A stretch of 64,000 nucleotides of DNA from Variovorax sp. OK212. Its GTDB lineage: Bacteria; Pseudomonadota; Gammaproteobacteria; Burkholderiales; Burkholderiaceae_C. Numbering within the stretch: the stretch's first letter is position 1; every line of letters begins with the position of its first letter. Where the stretch lies: NCBI RefSeq assembly GCF_900112425.1, contig NZ_FOLP01000012.1:124001-188000 (forward strand). Reading direction: 5' to 3'. Shown in pieces: positions 44,501 through 51,735 of the stretch. The translations under genes were made by a program, and so were the position numbers. Under the pieces are notes generated by a model. The model worked only from the letters and a program-made list of their open reading frames with translations. It was not told where the DNA came from and made no database searches.

Positions 44501-44786
44501 TCCTAAGAGTCAGGGGGACTCCCGCATTGCAATGCTCGCGTCGCGCTCCCTCACCATGGAGCCGTCCAACGACGTCAATCTCACAGGATTCTTGGGCCTT
44601 TACAAGAAGGCTGGTGCCTACCTCCTGATGCCAGTCCTCATGGTGCCAGGACGATCGCCACAATTTATCAAAGGACTCCATCTGCTTAAGCGGTCGTTGC
44701 ACGTGAAGATGGCCGCCGATGTGAGTCCCAATGACCTGGAGAACATGTTTCTGAAACCTCGGGGGCACGGGAGCGACAAAGCGTGA
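41586..44786 (+). CDS. Large Mrr-like (PD-(D/E)XK) N-terminus plus helical-repeat protein, putative defence effector
   Basis: A 1066-residue protein. The N-terminal 200 residues fit a restriction-endonuclease-like fold: FELFCRKLCE with an early Glu, ATGPEGGGDSKADSE with Asp83, and WAFAFSAKKTW with Lys120/121. These parallel the E-(G)D-(Q/E)xK core of Mrr-like domains. A long, mostly helical region follows (about 220-640), with paired-helix periodicity suggestive of TPR-like repeats. A mixed alpha/beta end follows (about 650-1066). No Walker A motif is visible, so it is not a STAND NTPase of the Avs type. A role as a stand-alone antiphage effector is inference from domain and neighbourhood. 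It is read as one intact gene. Confidence 0.7.
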   Translation: MQMKPEERIVSPSQFMRQIRPELYSDSTSHVKHQLKGEVLSHHLETITERNQTHDFELFCRKLCERTICPNLRPATGPEGGGDSKADSETSPVSDEICKLTYVGLANSGSERWAFAFSAKKTWADKARSDVAGIMATNRGYQKIFFVTSRAARAKDRARVEDELSREYGVQVTIHDRAWILDEVIDKNRRDLAYNYLGIGDETSNLDLGPSDYSRKQQLTDIEKELTDPSAFVGMEMHRATEALVAAKLARELELPRADVDGRLLRAVRLADDGGTHRQQLIARYEMLWTAFWWFDDTKAVVDGYDGFEALVIGSEHATNLEMLCNLAQLLFNAVIHGHLTSEQAELQLRIARLSSRLSELASDGERRNNALEAETSLLTIQVNEAVMAGESKRLSSLWPQFGDILARADGLGEFDARRLTRLIEVFGQVAGKDRGYRDLVDQVSDFVAKRTGESQGALVLLKRANQLDFEENMEMIRLLGKAARQLTKKEHADDLVHAQALLAVAYRSAGLLWAARASCTSAAATLFIEAEGGGELPATVFPTLMNAAWQAVELKHFPEVLETVQVARGCLKSLPLDDESAKRAAEQLQDFDAVLACQLANLSLEEVSRLEMIPDILRGLSLNHSRFTLLYMLGYEDVLREEGWIAETDSAQDVKSLFNRLAGQPAGDARWRPAIFNGRNTQVFATSVLGVQVNVTHEPTDTGITVAEAIVGTVEAFFATAFELDAFAHAERFDVTVVEANLTRFEVKTDIDRMRATVRWPDGVFPGSPSVYGDFLNMLLEVAATIFSATCRTRNFKEAASRLFKTDAAMDRAAMIGSLCFSRQRIFGGVARLTCWDKHSPKRFEAKPDRPHVEREPPPTKTDERAKGEVRDDAEPPKFTDHRDVRVRSVIDINLWDRAGWMGTAYGVVDPKAPPFMALMFKDGEAAVLIFERWRERFGTADKEEEIHIGIVRRFSVEHPTHYGMVITSEFPKSQGDSRIAMLASRSLTMEPSNDVNLTGFLGLYKKAGAYLLMPVLMVPGRSPQFIKGLHLLKRSLHVKMAADVSPNDLENMFLKPRGHGSDKA

Positions 44787-44931
44787 CGCGGGGAGGTTCG
44801 CAGGTGTCGGGTTCGCTGTGCGGACGCGGTTTGGAACTGCAACCTACCAAGACAATGGAATTCTTCGCAAGAGCTGTGATTGCTGGCAACCCTGATCCGC
44901 AATTGCCACACAGACTAGGGAGAGAGAAGCT

Positions 44932-45396
44932 ATGGGTGAGATCAACGTCCGTCGCGACGAGCAGGATGCCCTGGGAGCGGTTGACACCGAGGAGTTGGAC
45001 AAGCTTATTGAGCAGTGCCTTCATGAGGAGCGACCACATGCATTGCTGACTCTTCAACTCGATAGCTGCGGAATGTACGTTGCTTCGCGGCTTCGAAACT
45101 ACGAGAGGGCGCTGGCTGAGCACGGCAAGGCAAAGGCGGCAAAGAAACGTGCTGAGACGGTGTATCGCGCTCGTCGGGCCGGCAGCGATCTGGCGCATGC
45201 TGTCCGGGAAATGAAGTCCCGGGTAGAAGCGGAGAAAAGAGAAGGAGAACGATCTCCCTGGGCTCTCTCAGCCCCATCGAATACCGAGAGAGTCTTGGAC
45301 TTACGGCATAAAACCAGTCCAAATTTTATCCGCATCCCCTCAACACCTTTGCTATCGGGATGCACTCCAAGGAGCCCAAACACGTTCGCTTGGTGA
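44932..45396 (+). CDS. Hypothetical protein, helical
   Basis: A 154-residue protein starting at the ATG at 44932 after AGGGAGAGAG. Residues 15-110 are helical and charged (ELDKLIEQCLHEERPHALLTLQLD, then AKAAKKRAETVYRARRAGSDLAHAVREMKSRVEAEKREGE). After about residue 110 the sequence becomes low in structure, and the frame overlaps the convergent capP gene by 45 bases. The C-terminus may therefore be truncated or shifted relative to relatives. Function unknown. Confidence 0.55.
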   Translation: MGEINVRRDEQDALGAVDTEELDKLIEQCLHEERPHALLTLQLDSCGMYVASRLRNYERALAEHGKAKAAKKRAETVYRARRAGSDLAHAVREMKSRVEAEKREGERSPWALSAPSNTERVLDLRHKTSPNFIRIPSTPLLSGCTPRSPNTFAW

Positions 45397-46203
45397 CAGA
45401 TGCAGTAGCGTGAGAATGTATCCGTACGAGTCGCACAACAATTTCATTTCCCGTAGGACGGCGCCCTTGTCGGCGTGTTCGAACCAGATATGGGCGCCGA
45501 CCGAACTCCCCATCTTGTCCGTTGCCCTCGCCGAGTCCGCTGCAATTGATCCTGACGGCAGTTCAACAACTCGTCCCCTTGTGCGGAAGAATGCCCCGTT
45601 CTTTCTTGCACGCTCAGACGACACTGCCCAGTCTACGAAGCCGTCACGGGATAGAACGAGAACTGCGCTTTCGAGCGTCGCAGACACCCAGCGCAACGCC
45701 GCTGCGGTCAAAGAGACGCCGAACATCTCTGCGCATTGGCCGATCATCTGGAAGTCAACGCGACTTTCATCGATTTGCTGGCGCAAATGGTTGAGCGGCA
45801 TCAGCAGAGAAGAGGCAAATTCATCCGCCTGTGCTTCTAGCAGGTGTTCGACCGAACCCCATGCGACCATGTCCTGTTGGCTGCACTGGAAGATCTCCTG
45901 CTTGTCGCGATGAAGCAAGTAGTGCCCCAACTCGTGGGCCTGCGAGAAGCGCATGCGTCCTGCCGATCTGATGCGTTCGCTGTAGAGCAGGGCCCAGCCG
46001 TCATCGACTTTGAACAAACCCGCCTCGAACGTTTGTAGATCCACAGCTTGAACTGCAACAACAGGATCGTCGAACCTGAACTGTCCTGCAATGTCGAGTG
46101 CTAGTTGCTCAACGTCGACAGGAAATCGCTCGAAATGTCCCGCTTGAGAAGCGAAATCGAGCAGGTGGGATAGTTGGGTTGCTGCTTTCGCGGGAGTATC
46201 CAT
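45352..46203 (-). CDS. capP: CapP-like ImmA/IrrE metallopeptidase
   Basis: A 283-residue protein with the COG2856 zinc-peptidase motif HELGHYLLH (His90, Glu91, His94) and a third ligand in QADEFASSLLMP (Glu128), then a C-terminal sensor-like region. In CBASS operons, CapP cleaves the repressor CapH when activated, for example by single-stranded DNA after damage. Here it lies 20 bases downstream of the XRE gene, divergent from the CBASS operon, exactly that arrangement. Other XRE-ImmA pairs regulate ICEs; the adjacency to CBASS favours CapP. Confidence 0.85.
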   Translation of the reverse strand: MDTPAKAATQLSHLLDFASQAGHFERFPVDVEQLALDIAGQFRFDDPVVAVQAVDLQTFEAGLFKVDDGWALLYSERIRSAGRMRFSQAHELGHYLLHRDKQEIFQCSQQDMVAWGSVEHLLEAQADEFASSLLMPLNHLRQQIDESRVDFQMIGQCAEMFGVSLTAAALRWVSATLESAVLVLSRDGFVDWAVSSERARKNGAFFRTRGRVVELPSGSIAADSARATDKMGSSVGAHIWFEHADKGAVLREMKLLCDSYGYILTLLHLSPSERVWAPWSASR

Positions 46204-46223
46204 GCTCGTGCGTCGACCTTGGA

Positions 46224-46544
46224 TTATTTCCGCTTGAACGTCTCGAGAATGAGTCGAAGGCGCTCCTTATCGTCGGGAGCCAGCTTCGAATAGTTCCGGA
46301 AGAACTGCTTGTCTACGTGAGCTTCCTGGGCGCGATCGATGGAGTCGTCTAGGAAGTAGGAGACATCGACCCCCAACTGATCAGCCAGACCTTGAAGTTT
46401 TTCGCCCGAAGGGCGTTGGGACTCGCGGTTCTCGAGTTCCCAAAGATAGCTCTTGCTCAGCCCGGCTCGCAGCGCGAGGGCCTCAAGGGTTAGCTCCTTC
46501 TCAAGACGGAGCACGCGAATTTTCTCGCCAAGCTTGGTTGCCAT
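46224..46544 (-). CDS. capH: CapH-like XRE-family repressor
   Basis: A 106-residue repressor with an N-terminal XRE helix-turn-helix (LGEKIRVLRLEKELTLEALALRAGLSKSYLWELENRE) and a C-terminal helical dimerisation part (FFRNYSKLAPDDKERLRLILETF). The length fits CapH. It is divergent from the HNH-SAVED gene and shares a promoter region containing a perfect inverted repeat at 46640-46659. It probably represses the CBASS operon until cleaved by the CapP-like protease encoded next to it. Confidence 0.88.
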   Translation of the reverse strand: MATKLGEKIRVLRLEKELTLEALALRAGLSKSYLWELENRESQRPSGEKLQGLADQLGVDVSYFLDDSIDRAQEAHVDKQFFRNYSKLAPDDKERLRLILETFKRK

Positions 46545-46639
46545 TGATTCTTCAGTATGGCGACTAGTCCACAGAAGAAAATTCTATTCCACTTCTCCGA
46601 ACTTTTTGCACCTGAGTTCAGTTACATTTTGGAACCAAG

Positions 46640-46659
46640 AAGTTCGCTGTACCGAACTT
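46640..46659. promoter_or_regulatory. Inverted-repeat operator in front of CBASS operon
   Basis: AAGTTCG-CTGTAC-CGAACTT is a perfect 7-base inverted repeat with a 6-base spacer. A further right half-site, CCGAACTTTTT, lies at about 46597-46607. Position between divergent capH and cap5 makes it the likely CapH binding site. It also argues that the effector starts at 46701 rather than at the upstream ATG 46557, which would leave no promoter. Confidence 0.65.
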
Positions 46660-46700
46660 TTTCTAATACCATTGAGGTAACTGTAAAGGCTGCCTCTCAG

Positions 46701-48257
46701 ATGCTCTCGCTGACCGACGCCCAACTTGCTGCAGCTCTCAAAACCGCCTCTCAGGAAGGCGCTTACGAATACTTGCTGCTGAAGAACGCCTATCAGGCCG
46801 GTATCTACTCGCGGCCGAAGAGCGGGGCGGAGTGGGAAGAGATCGGCGCTGGTGACTTAGATGCGGCTGCGGTCGCACAACTCAAGCCTTTGCTGGCCAC
46901 AAATCGGGTGTTCGCGGCTGATATCGAGGGCGCGATTGCCGCATTCGACGTTGCTTTGTGTACTCCCATGCCCATCAAGCTCACTCAGCTTAAGGAATGG
47001 CAAGCTGCCCGCGACGCCGCCACGAAGGGGCGTAAGGGGGAGGTCGACCGTGCAACTGAGTTCGAAGTCGCATCCTTGGCGGCCTGGCGCTGTCAGATGG
47101 AGGGTTGCGGCGAACCGCTGAGGGATCATTTCTCGGCAGGCCGGCGGGCGAACTATGGCTACCTGGCGCATATCGTCGCTTCTTCGCCCAGCGGCCCGCG
47201 CGGCGACCCCGCTACGTCAGCTGCGCTCGCAACGGTTGCCGAGAACATCATGCTCTTGTGCGACAAGTGCCACCGCCTGATCGACCGTGTTGCGCCAGAC
47301 AGCTACTGCGCCGATCGCCTGCGCGCGATGCGAGAGCAAAACATCGTCGAGGTGAATCGATTGCTCGGGACCCTGCGTTTTCCAGCCGCACGCGCGATTG
47401 TGATTGGCGGCAACATCGAAGGGCAGAACGTTGGATTCAACCTGCGGGCCGTCGAGCAGGCGATGTGGGGGCGCAAGCTGCGGCTAGCTGATCACACCCC
47501 ACTTCGATTCATGTCCAACAGCAGCAATGCGTCGGTCAGTACTCAGGCGCACTACTGGCAGACGCTGTTTCATAGTCTGGGGATGGAAATCCCGGCGCTG
47601 CGAAACCAACTCGGCGGCAACGCTGATGGGACAGCAGCCGCTGCACAGATCGCTGTGTTCCCGACGCATGTCATGTCGGTCTTGGTCCTGGCCGGGCGCC
47701 TGATCGGAAACTCCACGACGGTTCATCTGTTTCAGCCCAATCGAAATGCGGCCCCTGATGCACTTGGTGAGAGATGGGCATGGCCGAGTTCCGAGAGAAA
47801 ATCGGTCGACCCGCAGCGTTTCAGAGTCGAAGCGGATCCGCCTTCGGGGGCCAAAGAAGCAGTGCTCTTGGTCTACCTCACGGCCGTCCTTCCCGACTGC
47901 GAACTCCCGGTTGAGGGACTTCCGACGGTGCGCATTGTTGCCGACGAACCGAGTCACATGGCGATCGGCGGTCAGCCCGATCTGGACCTCCTGGCCGTCA
48001 AGATCGACGAAGCCTTGAGGCTGCTTCAAGACACATGGCGAGTCGATCGCATCCACTGCGTTCTCATCGCACCTGCGTCGGCATGCGTGCTGTTCGGACA
48101 GAAGCTCCAGGCCCGGCACCACACGCCTGTAAGGCTCTACGAGCGGGAGCGCGCATCTGCAGGGTCGCAGCAGAAAGCAGCGTTCGTACCCACGATCGAC
48201 ATCTTTCCGGATCAAGTAAATCTGCCCAATAGCAGTAGTTCCATTTCGATCATCTAG
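46701..48257 (+). CDS. cap5: CBASS effector: HNH endonuclease-SAVED (Cap5)
   Basis: A 518-residue protein. The HNH motif is RCQMEGC (Cys131, Cys136), YLAHIVASS (His157), ENIMLLCDKCH (Asn182, Cys187, Cys190, His191). The C-terminal half (about 235-518) is a SAVED domain, with VIGGNIEGQNVG, IAVFPTHVMSVLVLAGRLI and VHLFQP-type strands and the end IHCVLIAPASACVLFGQKL followed by TPVRLYER. The first 125 residues precede the HNH and are extra relative to short Cap5 proteins. SAVED binds the cyclic nucleotide made by the partner synthase and activates the nuclease, degrading DNA and arresting the infected cell. The ATG at 46701 is chosen from promoter geometry. Confidence 0.92.
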   Translation: MLSLTDAQLAAALKTASQEGAYEYLLLKNAYQAGIYSRPKSGAEWEEIGAGDLDAAAVAQLKPLLATNRVFAADIEGAIAAFDVALCTPMPIKLTQLKEWQAARDAATKGRKGEVDRATEFEVASLAAWRCQMEGCGEPLRDHFSAGRRANYGYLAHIVASSPSGPRGDPATSAALATVAENIMLLCDKCHRLIDRVAPDSYCADRLRAMREQNIVEVNRLLGTLRFPAARAIVIGGNIEGQNVGFNLRAVEQAMWGRKLRLADHTPLRFMSNSSNASVSTQAHYWQTLFHSLGMEIPALRNQLGGNADGTAAAAQIAVFPTHVMSVLVLAGRLIGNSTTVHLFQPNRNAAPDALGERWAWPSSERKSVDPQRFRVEADPPSGAKEAVLLVYLTAVLPDCELPVEGLPTVRIVADEPSHMAIGGQPDLDLLAVKIDEALRLLQDTWRVDRIHCVLIAPASACVLFGQKLQARHHTPVRLYERERASAGSQQKAAFVPTIDIFPDQVNLPNSSSSISII

Positions 48258-48280
48258 GACACCAACCGAAGGTCAATGCC

Positions 48281-49495
48281 ATGAATCAGTCGTTATCCCT
48301 TGCCAAGTCGATCGCTGCCGAATTGGCCGCACGCCAACAAACGCGACAGTGGGAGACGTTCATCCTTTCGATGCTCACGCGGCTTGAGCTCGATCCCTCC
48401 GAGCGTTCGCGCGCAGAGGCCCACTATCAGGTGATGGCGCGCCACATCGCCTCGAAGCTTGGCATCGGCGACAACGATGTGCACGTGGTTATCCAAGGGT
48501 CGATGCGCACCCAGACCACAATCTCGCCGCGCGGCAACGCCAAATTTGACCTTGATGTGGTAGTCAAGCTCACAGGTTCTCGCTTCGACAATATTCAGGC
48601 GGAGGCCTTTTTTGAAGAGTTCGGCAAAGCGTTGAAGGGACTGCCTGAAGCCGCCGGTGAGCCTGAGGCGCGGCGACGCTGCTGGCGACTGCAATACCCC
48701 GGCGAGCCGTTCTACTTTGACGTCACTCCGGCAATACCGGGCAGTCTGGAGATCACCGGAACCGACCTTCGAGTTCGCGACCCCGACACGGTGTGGAGCC
48801 CCTCCAATCCGGAGGATTTCGCCGATTGGTTCTGCGCCATTGCGCAGCTTCGGTTTGCGTTTCAGCAGGGCGGTGGCCGGGTGGTCACCATGGATGGGCG
48901 CAGCCAAGTCGACCCGCTGCCGAACCGTGCGATCAGCCTTGATGACGTGCTGCGCCGGACCGTGCAACTGATAAAACTTCACCGCGACAACCACTATCAT
49001 CTCTTGCCTGCTGAGCGCAAGGAGGCGATGCCGATCTCTGTGATCCTCGTGACGCTCGCGGGTCATGTCTACCGTGAGCTGCACGCTTCAAGGCCCAACG
49101 GCTTTTCCTCGCCCATCGAGCTGGCGCTCGAGGTGGTAGATCAACTTCCAAGGTACATCGATCGCAGCAAGGGTAACTATCGCGTGCCCAATCCTGGGCT
49201 CGCCCATGAGAACTTCGCTGATCGCTGGAACCATGACGGGGGTGCACGAGCGAGCGAGTTTTCTCATTGGCATGCGCGGCTGAAAGATGACCTGGCTCTG
49301 CTTTTCCACGAGGACTATGACTCGCGAAGTGCCGAGCGCATCCGCAGCGTGTTTGGCCAAGCTGGCGTTGATGCCTGGAAGGCGAGCCTGCCTGCGAGCA
49401 ATGACGTCTTGAAAGGGCTTCGCGCTACAGTGCCAGTGCAGCCGCGAGACCCTTCTTCGCCGACCCCCATGGGTTCGAGGAAAACGCTTGCTTGA
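48281..49495 (+). CDS. CD-NTase (cGAS/DncV-like nucleotidyltransferase) of CBASS
   Basis: A 404-residue nucleotidyltransferase with the full catalytic set: GSMRTQTTI (Gly73-Ser74), FDLDVVV (Asp90, Asp92) and FDVTPAIPG (third Asp near 147). It makes a cyclic di- or trinucleotide after phage sensing, which the HNH-SAVED protein reads. Clade (CdnD-like or other) cannot be fixed by eye. It starts 23 bases after cap5 and overlaps cap2 by eight bases. The C-terminus is the part conjugated by Cap2 in type II systems; here it ends in a flexible Ser/Pro/Arg-rich tail. Confidence 0.93.
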   Translation: MNQSLSLAKSIAAELAARQQTRQWETFILSMLTRLELDPSERSRAEAHYQVMARHIASKLGIGDNDVHVVIQGSMRTQTTISPRGNAKFDLDVVVKLTGSRFDNIQAEAFFEEFGKALKGLPEAAGEPEARRRCWRLQYPGEPFYFDVTPAIPGSLEITGTDLRVRDPDTVWSPSNPEDFADWFCAIAQLRFAFQQGGGRVVTMDGRSQVDPLPNRAISLDDVLRRTVQLIKLHRDNHYHLLPAERKEAMPISVILVTLAGHVYRELHASRPNGFSSPIELALEVVDQLPRYIDRSKGNYRVPNPGLAHENFADRWNHDGGARASEFSHWHARLKDDLALLFHEDYDSRSAERIRSVFGQAGVDAWKASLPASNDVLKGLRATVPVQPRDPSSPTPMGSRKTLA

Positions 49496-51263
49496 TCGGA
49501 CTCAACGTGCGCCGTCCGCGCTTGACCTCGCTGCTCAAGCAGTTGAGGATTGGCTCGATGGCGCGGGTTCGGCGTTCGCGACGCGTCTCGGAAAAGACGG
49601 CGGAGGGCGCCGCGCGAGAACCTGGCTTTTGGCGGTTGATCACCCTGTGCTGGATGGAAAGCCGGTTTCGCTGATCGTGCCGCGGGATTTTCCAGCTAAT
49701 CCCGTGCAGATCCGGGTGAACAAGAAGCTGTGCCTTGTCCTTCCGCATGTCGAAGAAGATGGGCGGGTGTGCCTTGGTATGGAGGCCTGGCCGGTGGACT
49801 ATGCGCATCCTGTGCATGCGGTCGACCGTGCACTCGAGATCTTCGAGGGCTTCCTGGAGAGGTGCCGAGATCCAAGCTGGATCGAAAAGGAGCTTCACCG
49901 AGAACGCCTTGCTTACTGGGGGCGATGGTGCCTGCGGCGTCGCCGAGCGCATGATCGGCGCCCAGCGCCCAAGCAAACGTTTATCAGCCATCAGGGGGCG
50001 GTTGTCACGGGACGGGGGCTTGCCGCCGTGTATGAGAACGGCAACGCAATACTGACCTTTGGCGAGCAGGATCCGAACATCCTGGCACGTCGACACAGGC
50101 TCGCGGGGGGGACGATGACCCTCGGTGACGTGCTGCTGATCGGTGCCGAATTGGCTTGGACGCCAGCAACATGGCCCCGTGACTTCGCCCAACTCGACGC
50201 ATTGATCGGGCAAGCAACCGAACACCAAACCTCCCTTCAGGCTTGGCTTCAGGAGTGTGAGGATGCGACGATGCCGGCCCATCGCCGGCAGAAAGGGATC
50301 TCGACGAAGGCAGATCGCCCTTCGAAGTCGATTCGGCGCAAGTTTGTTGTTCTTGCGCAAAAGGGCATCTATTACGGTTTTCAGCTGTCTGGGCCGCTAG
50401 CGCCCTCGGCACCTGCCGTCGAGCCGCTTTTCCTTGATCGAATTGATCCGACGTGGGCGCTCACGCGAGATCACCTTGCACCGGTGTTCGGCGAACGTCG
50501 CAAGAAGAAGGTGCTTGTGCTTGGTTGCGGCTCGCTCGCCAGTCCTTTGCTGGAGCTGCTTGTGCGAGCAGGGGTGGCGCACGTGCATGTGGTTGATGCC
50601 CAGGCTTTTCAAGCGGAGAACTGTTCGCGTCACGTGCTGGGGATGTCGGCTTTAGGAAAAAACAAGGCTGTAGCGATGGCTGAGCGGTTGAACCTGGAGA
50701 TTCCGGGCGCTCGCGTCTATGGGGTCGCGGCGCTCGCAGTGCCATGGATCGACCAAGTGTGCTCGCCTGGAGATTACGATCTGGTGATTGAAGCAACCGG
50801 AGAAAGCAGCGTTCGTACAGCGATTTCCCAGTTGAAGACTCGTTCGCTCGGTGCGATTCCTGTCATCTACGCCTGGATGGAGCCGTACTGTGCCGCGGCG
50901 CACGCGGTTCTTGAGTGCGCCAACGATTCCTGGCCTTCTCATGACCCGGCGGACGAACTCGTCAACGCGGCCGGATGGCCGGAGCAAACGCGTATTGAGT
51001 TGCCTGCTTGCAGTGCCGGCTTTCACCCCTATGGTGCTGCCGATGCTTTCTTTGCCGCGAGTTTTGTGGCTGAACGCGTGATCGCGGCCCTCGATGGACT
51101 GATCAACGAATCAATGGTCTGGTCGTGGGTGCGAACAAAGACCTTTTTTGAATCCCTCCCGGTCAAGGCACATACGCGTCATATTGTCCCGAGCAGGGGC
51201 GGTCATTTTGATTCCACTACGCTAACTCGGTCCCTCGATGAAGTTCTTCGCGAGAGCAAATAG
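49488..51263 (+). CDS. cap2: CBASS ancillary protein Cap2 (E2-E1 fusion)
   Basis: A 591-residue protein. The E2-like N-terminus has LIVPRDFPANPV and GRVCLGMEAWP with the probable catalytic Cys95. A linker follows, then the E1-like ThiF domain with VLVLGCGSLASPLLELLVRAG (residues 343-363), VDAQAFQAENCSRH and LGKNKA. The C-terminal part contains cysteines suitable for the E1 thioester. Cap2 conjugates the CD-NTase C-terminus to a target and primes it. The TTG start at 49488 overlaps the synthase gene, and the 3' end overlaps cap3 by 26 bases. Confidence 0.92.
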   Translation: MLDRTQRAPSALDLAAQAVEDWLDGAGSAFATRLGKDGGGRRARTWLLAVDHPVLDGKPVSLIVPRDFPANPVQIRVNKKLCLVLPHVEEDGRVCLGMEAWPVDYAHPVHAVDRALEIFEGFLERCRDPSWIEKELHRERLAYWGRWCLRRRRAHDRRPAPKQTFISHQGAVVTGRGLAAVYENGNAILTFGEQDPNILARRHRLAGGTMTLGDVLLIGAELAWTPATWPRDFAQLDALIGQATEHQTSLQAWLQECEDATMPAHRRQKGISTKADRPSKSIRRKFVVLAQKGIYYGFQLSGPLAPSAPAVEPLFLDRIDPTWALTRDHLAPVFGERRKKKVLVLGCGSLASPLLELLVRAGVAHVHVVDAQAFQAENCSRHVLGMSALGKNKAVAMAERLNLEIPGARVYGVAALAVPWIDQVCSPGDYDLVIEATGESSVRTAISQLKTRSLGAIPVIYAWMEPYCAAAHAVLECANDSWPSHDPADELVNAAGWPEQTRIELPACSAGFHPYGAADAFFAASFVAERVIAALDGLINESMVWSWVRTKTFFESLPVKAHTRHIVPSRGGHFDSTTLTRSLDEVLRESK

Positions 51264-51735
51264 GCACAGCATCACGTACCGGCTTCCCGGGGCCGCCTGG
51301 ACATTGGAGTTCGACTCGCTTGTTGTTGATTTTTTGGGCGGGCACGTGCAAAAGGGGCGCTTAGCAAAAGAGGCTGCGGGTCAGTTCTATGCGCGTGAGC
51401 TGAGTGGCGATGCCATTCACGTTGAAGTTGCCACTGTGTTGGCTGAAGCACGGTCTACCCGAACGAACGTCCTTGTTGATATCCCTTCAGCTGAAGCTGA
51501 ACGAGTTGCACGCTTCGCACAAGGATTTCACTGCGTTGGCTTTTGGCATTCTCACCCGGAACCGGTCCCGCATCCATCAGGTGAAGATCTGATGTTTGCC
51601 GCAGACCACGCGCGAGCGGCGCGATCACATTTGACTGGACTCGTTTTTGTCATTGTGGGGACGGCACGATTTCCAGAAGGGCTATGCGTTGGCCTGCACG
51701 ATGGCGTGCGCTGGACTTTGGCAGCACCGATATGA
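51238..51735 (+). CDS. cap3: CBASS ancillary protein Cap3 (JAB/JAMM isopeptidase)
   Basis: A 165-residue JAMM-fold protein with GFWHSHPEPVPHPSGEDLMFAAD: His104-x-His106 and Asp117 of the H-x-H-x(n)-S-x-x-D zinc motif, and an upstream Glu near residue 45. Cap3 removes Cap2-made conjugates and so limits CBASS activation. It overlaps cap2 at the 5' end and the next gene by ATGA at the 3' end. With Cap2 it defines this operon as type II CBASS. Confidence 0.92.
   Translation: MKFFARANRHSITYRLPGAAWTLEFDSLVVDFLGGHVQKGRLAKEAAGQFYARELSGDAIHVEVATVLAEARSTRTNVLVDIPSAEAERVARFAQGFHCVGFWHSHPEPVPHPSGEDLMFAADHARAARSHLTGLVFVIVGTARFPEGLCVGLHDGVRWTLAAPI

Noticed and set aside
41586..44786. Avs-type STAND NTPase
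   Set aside because: No Walker A or Walker B motif found anywhere in the 1066 residues.
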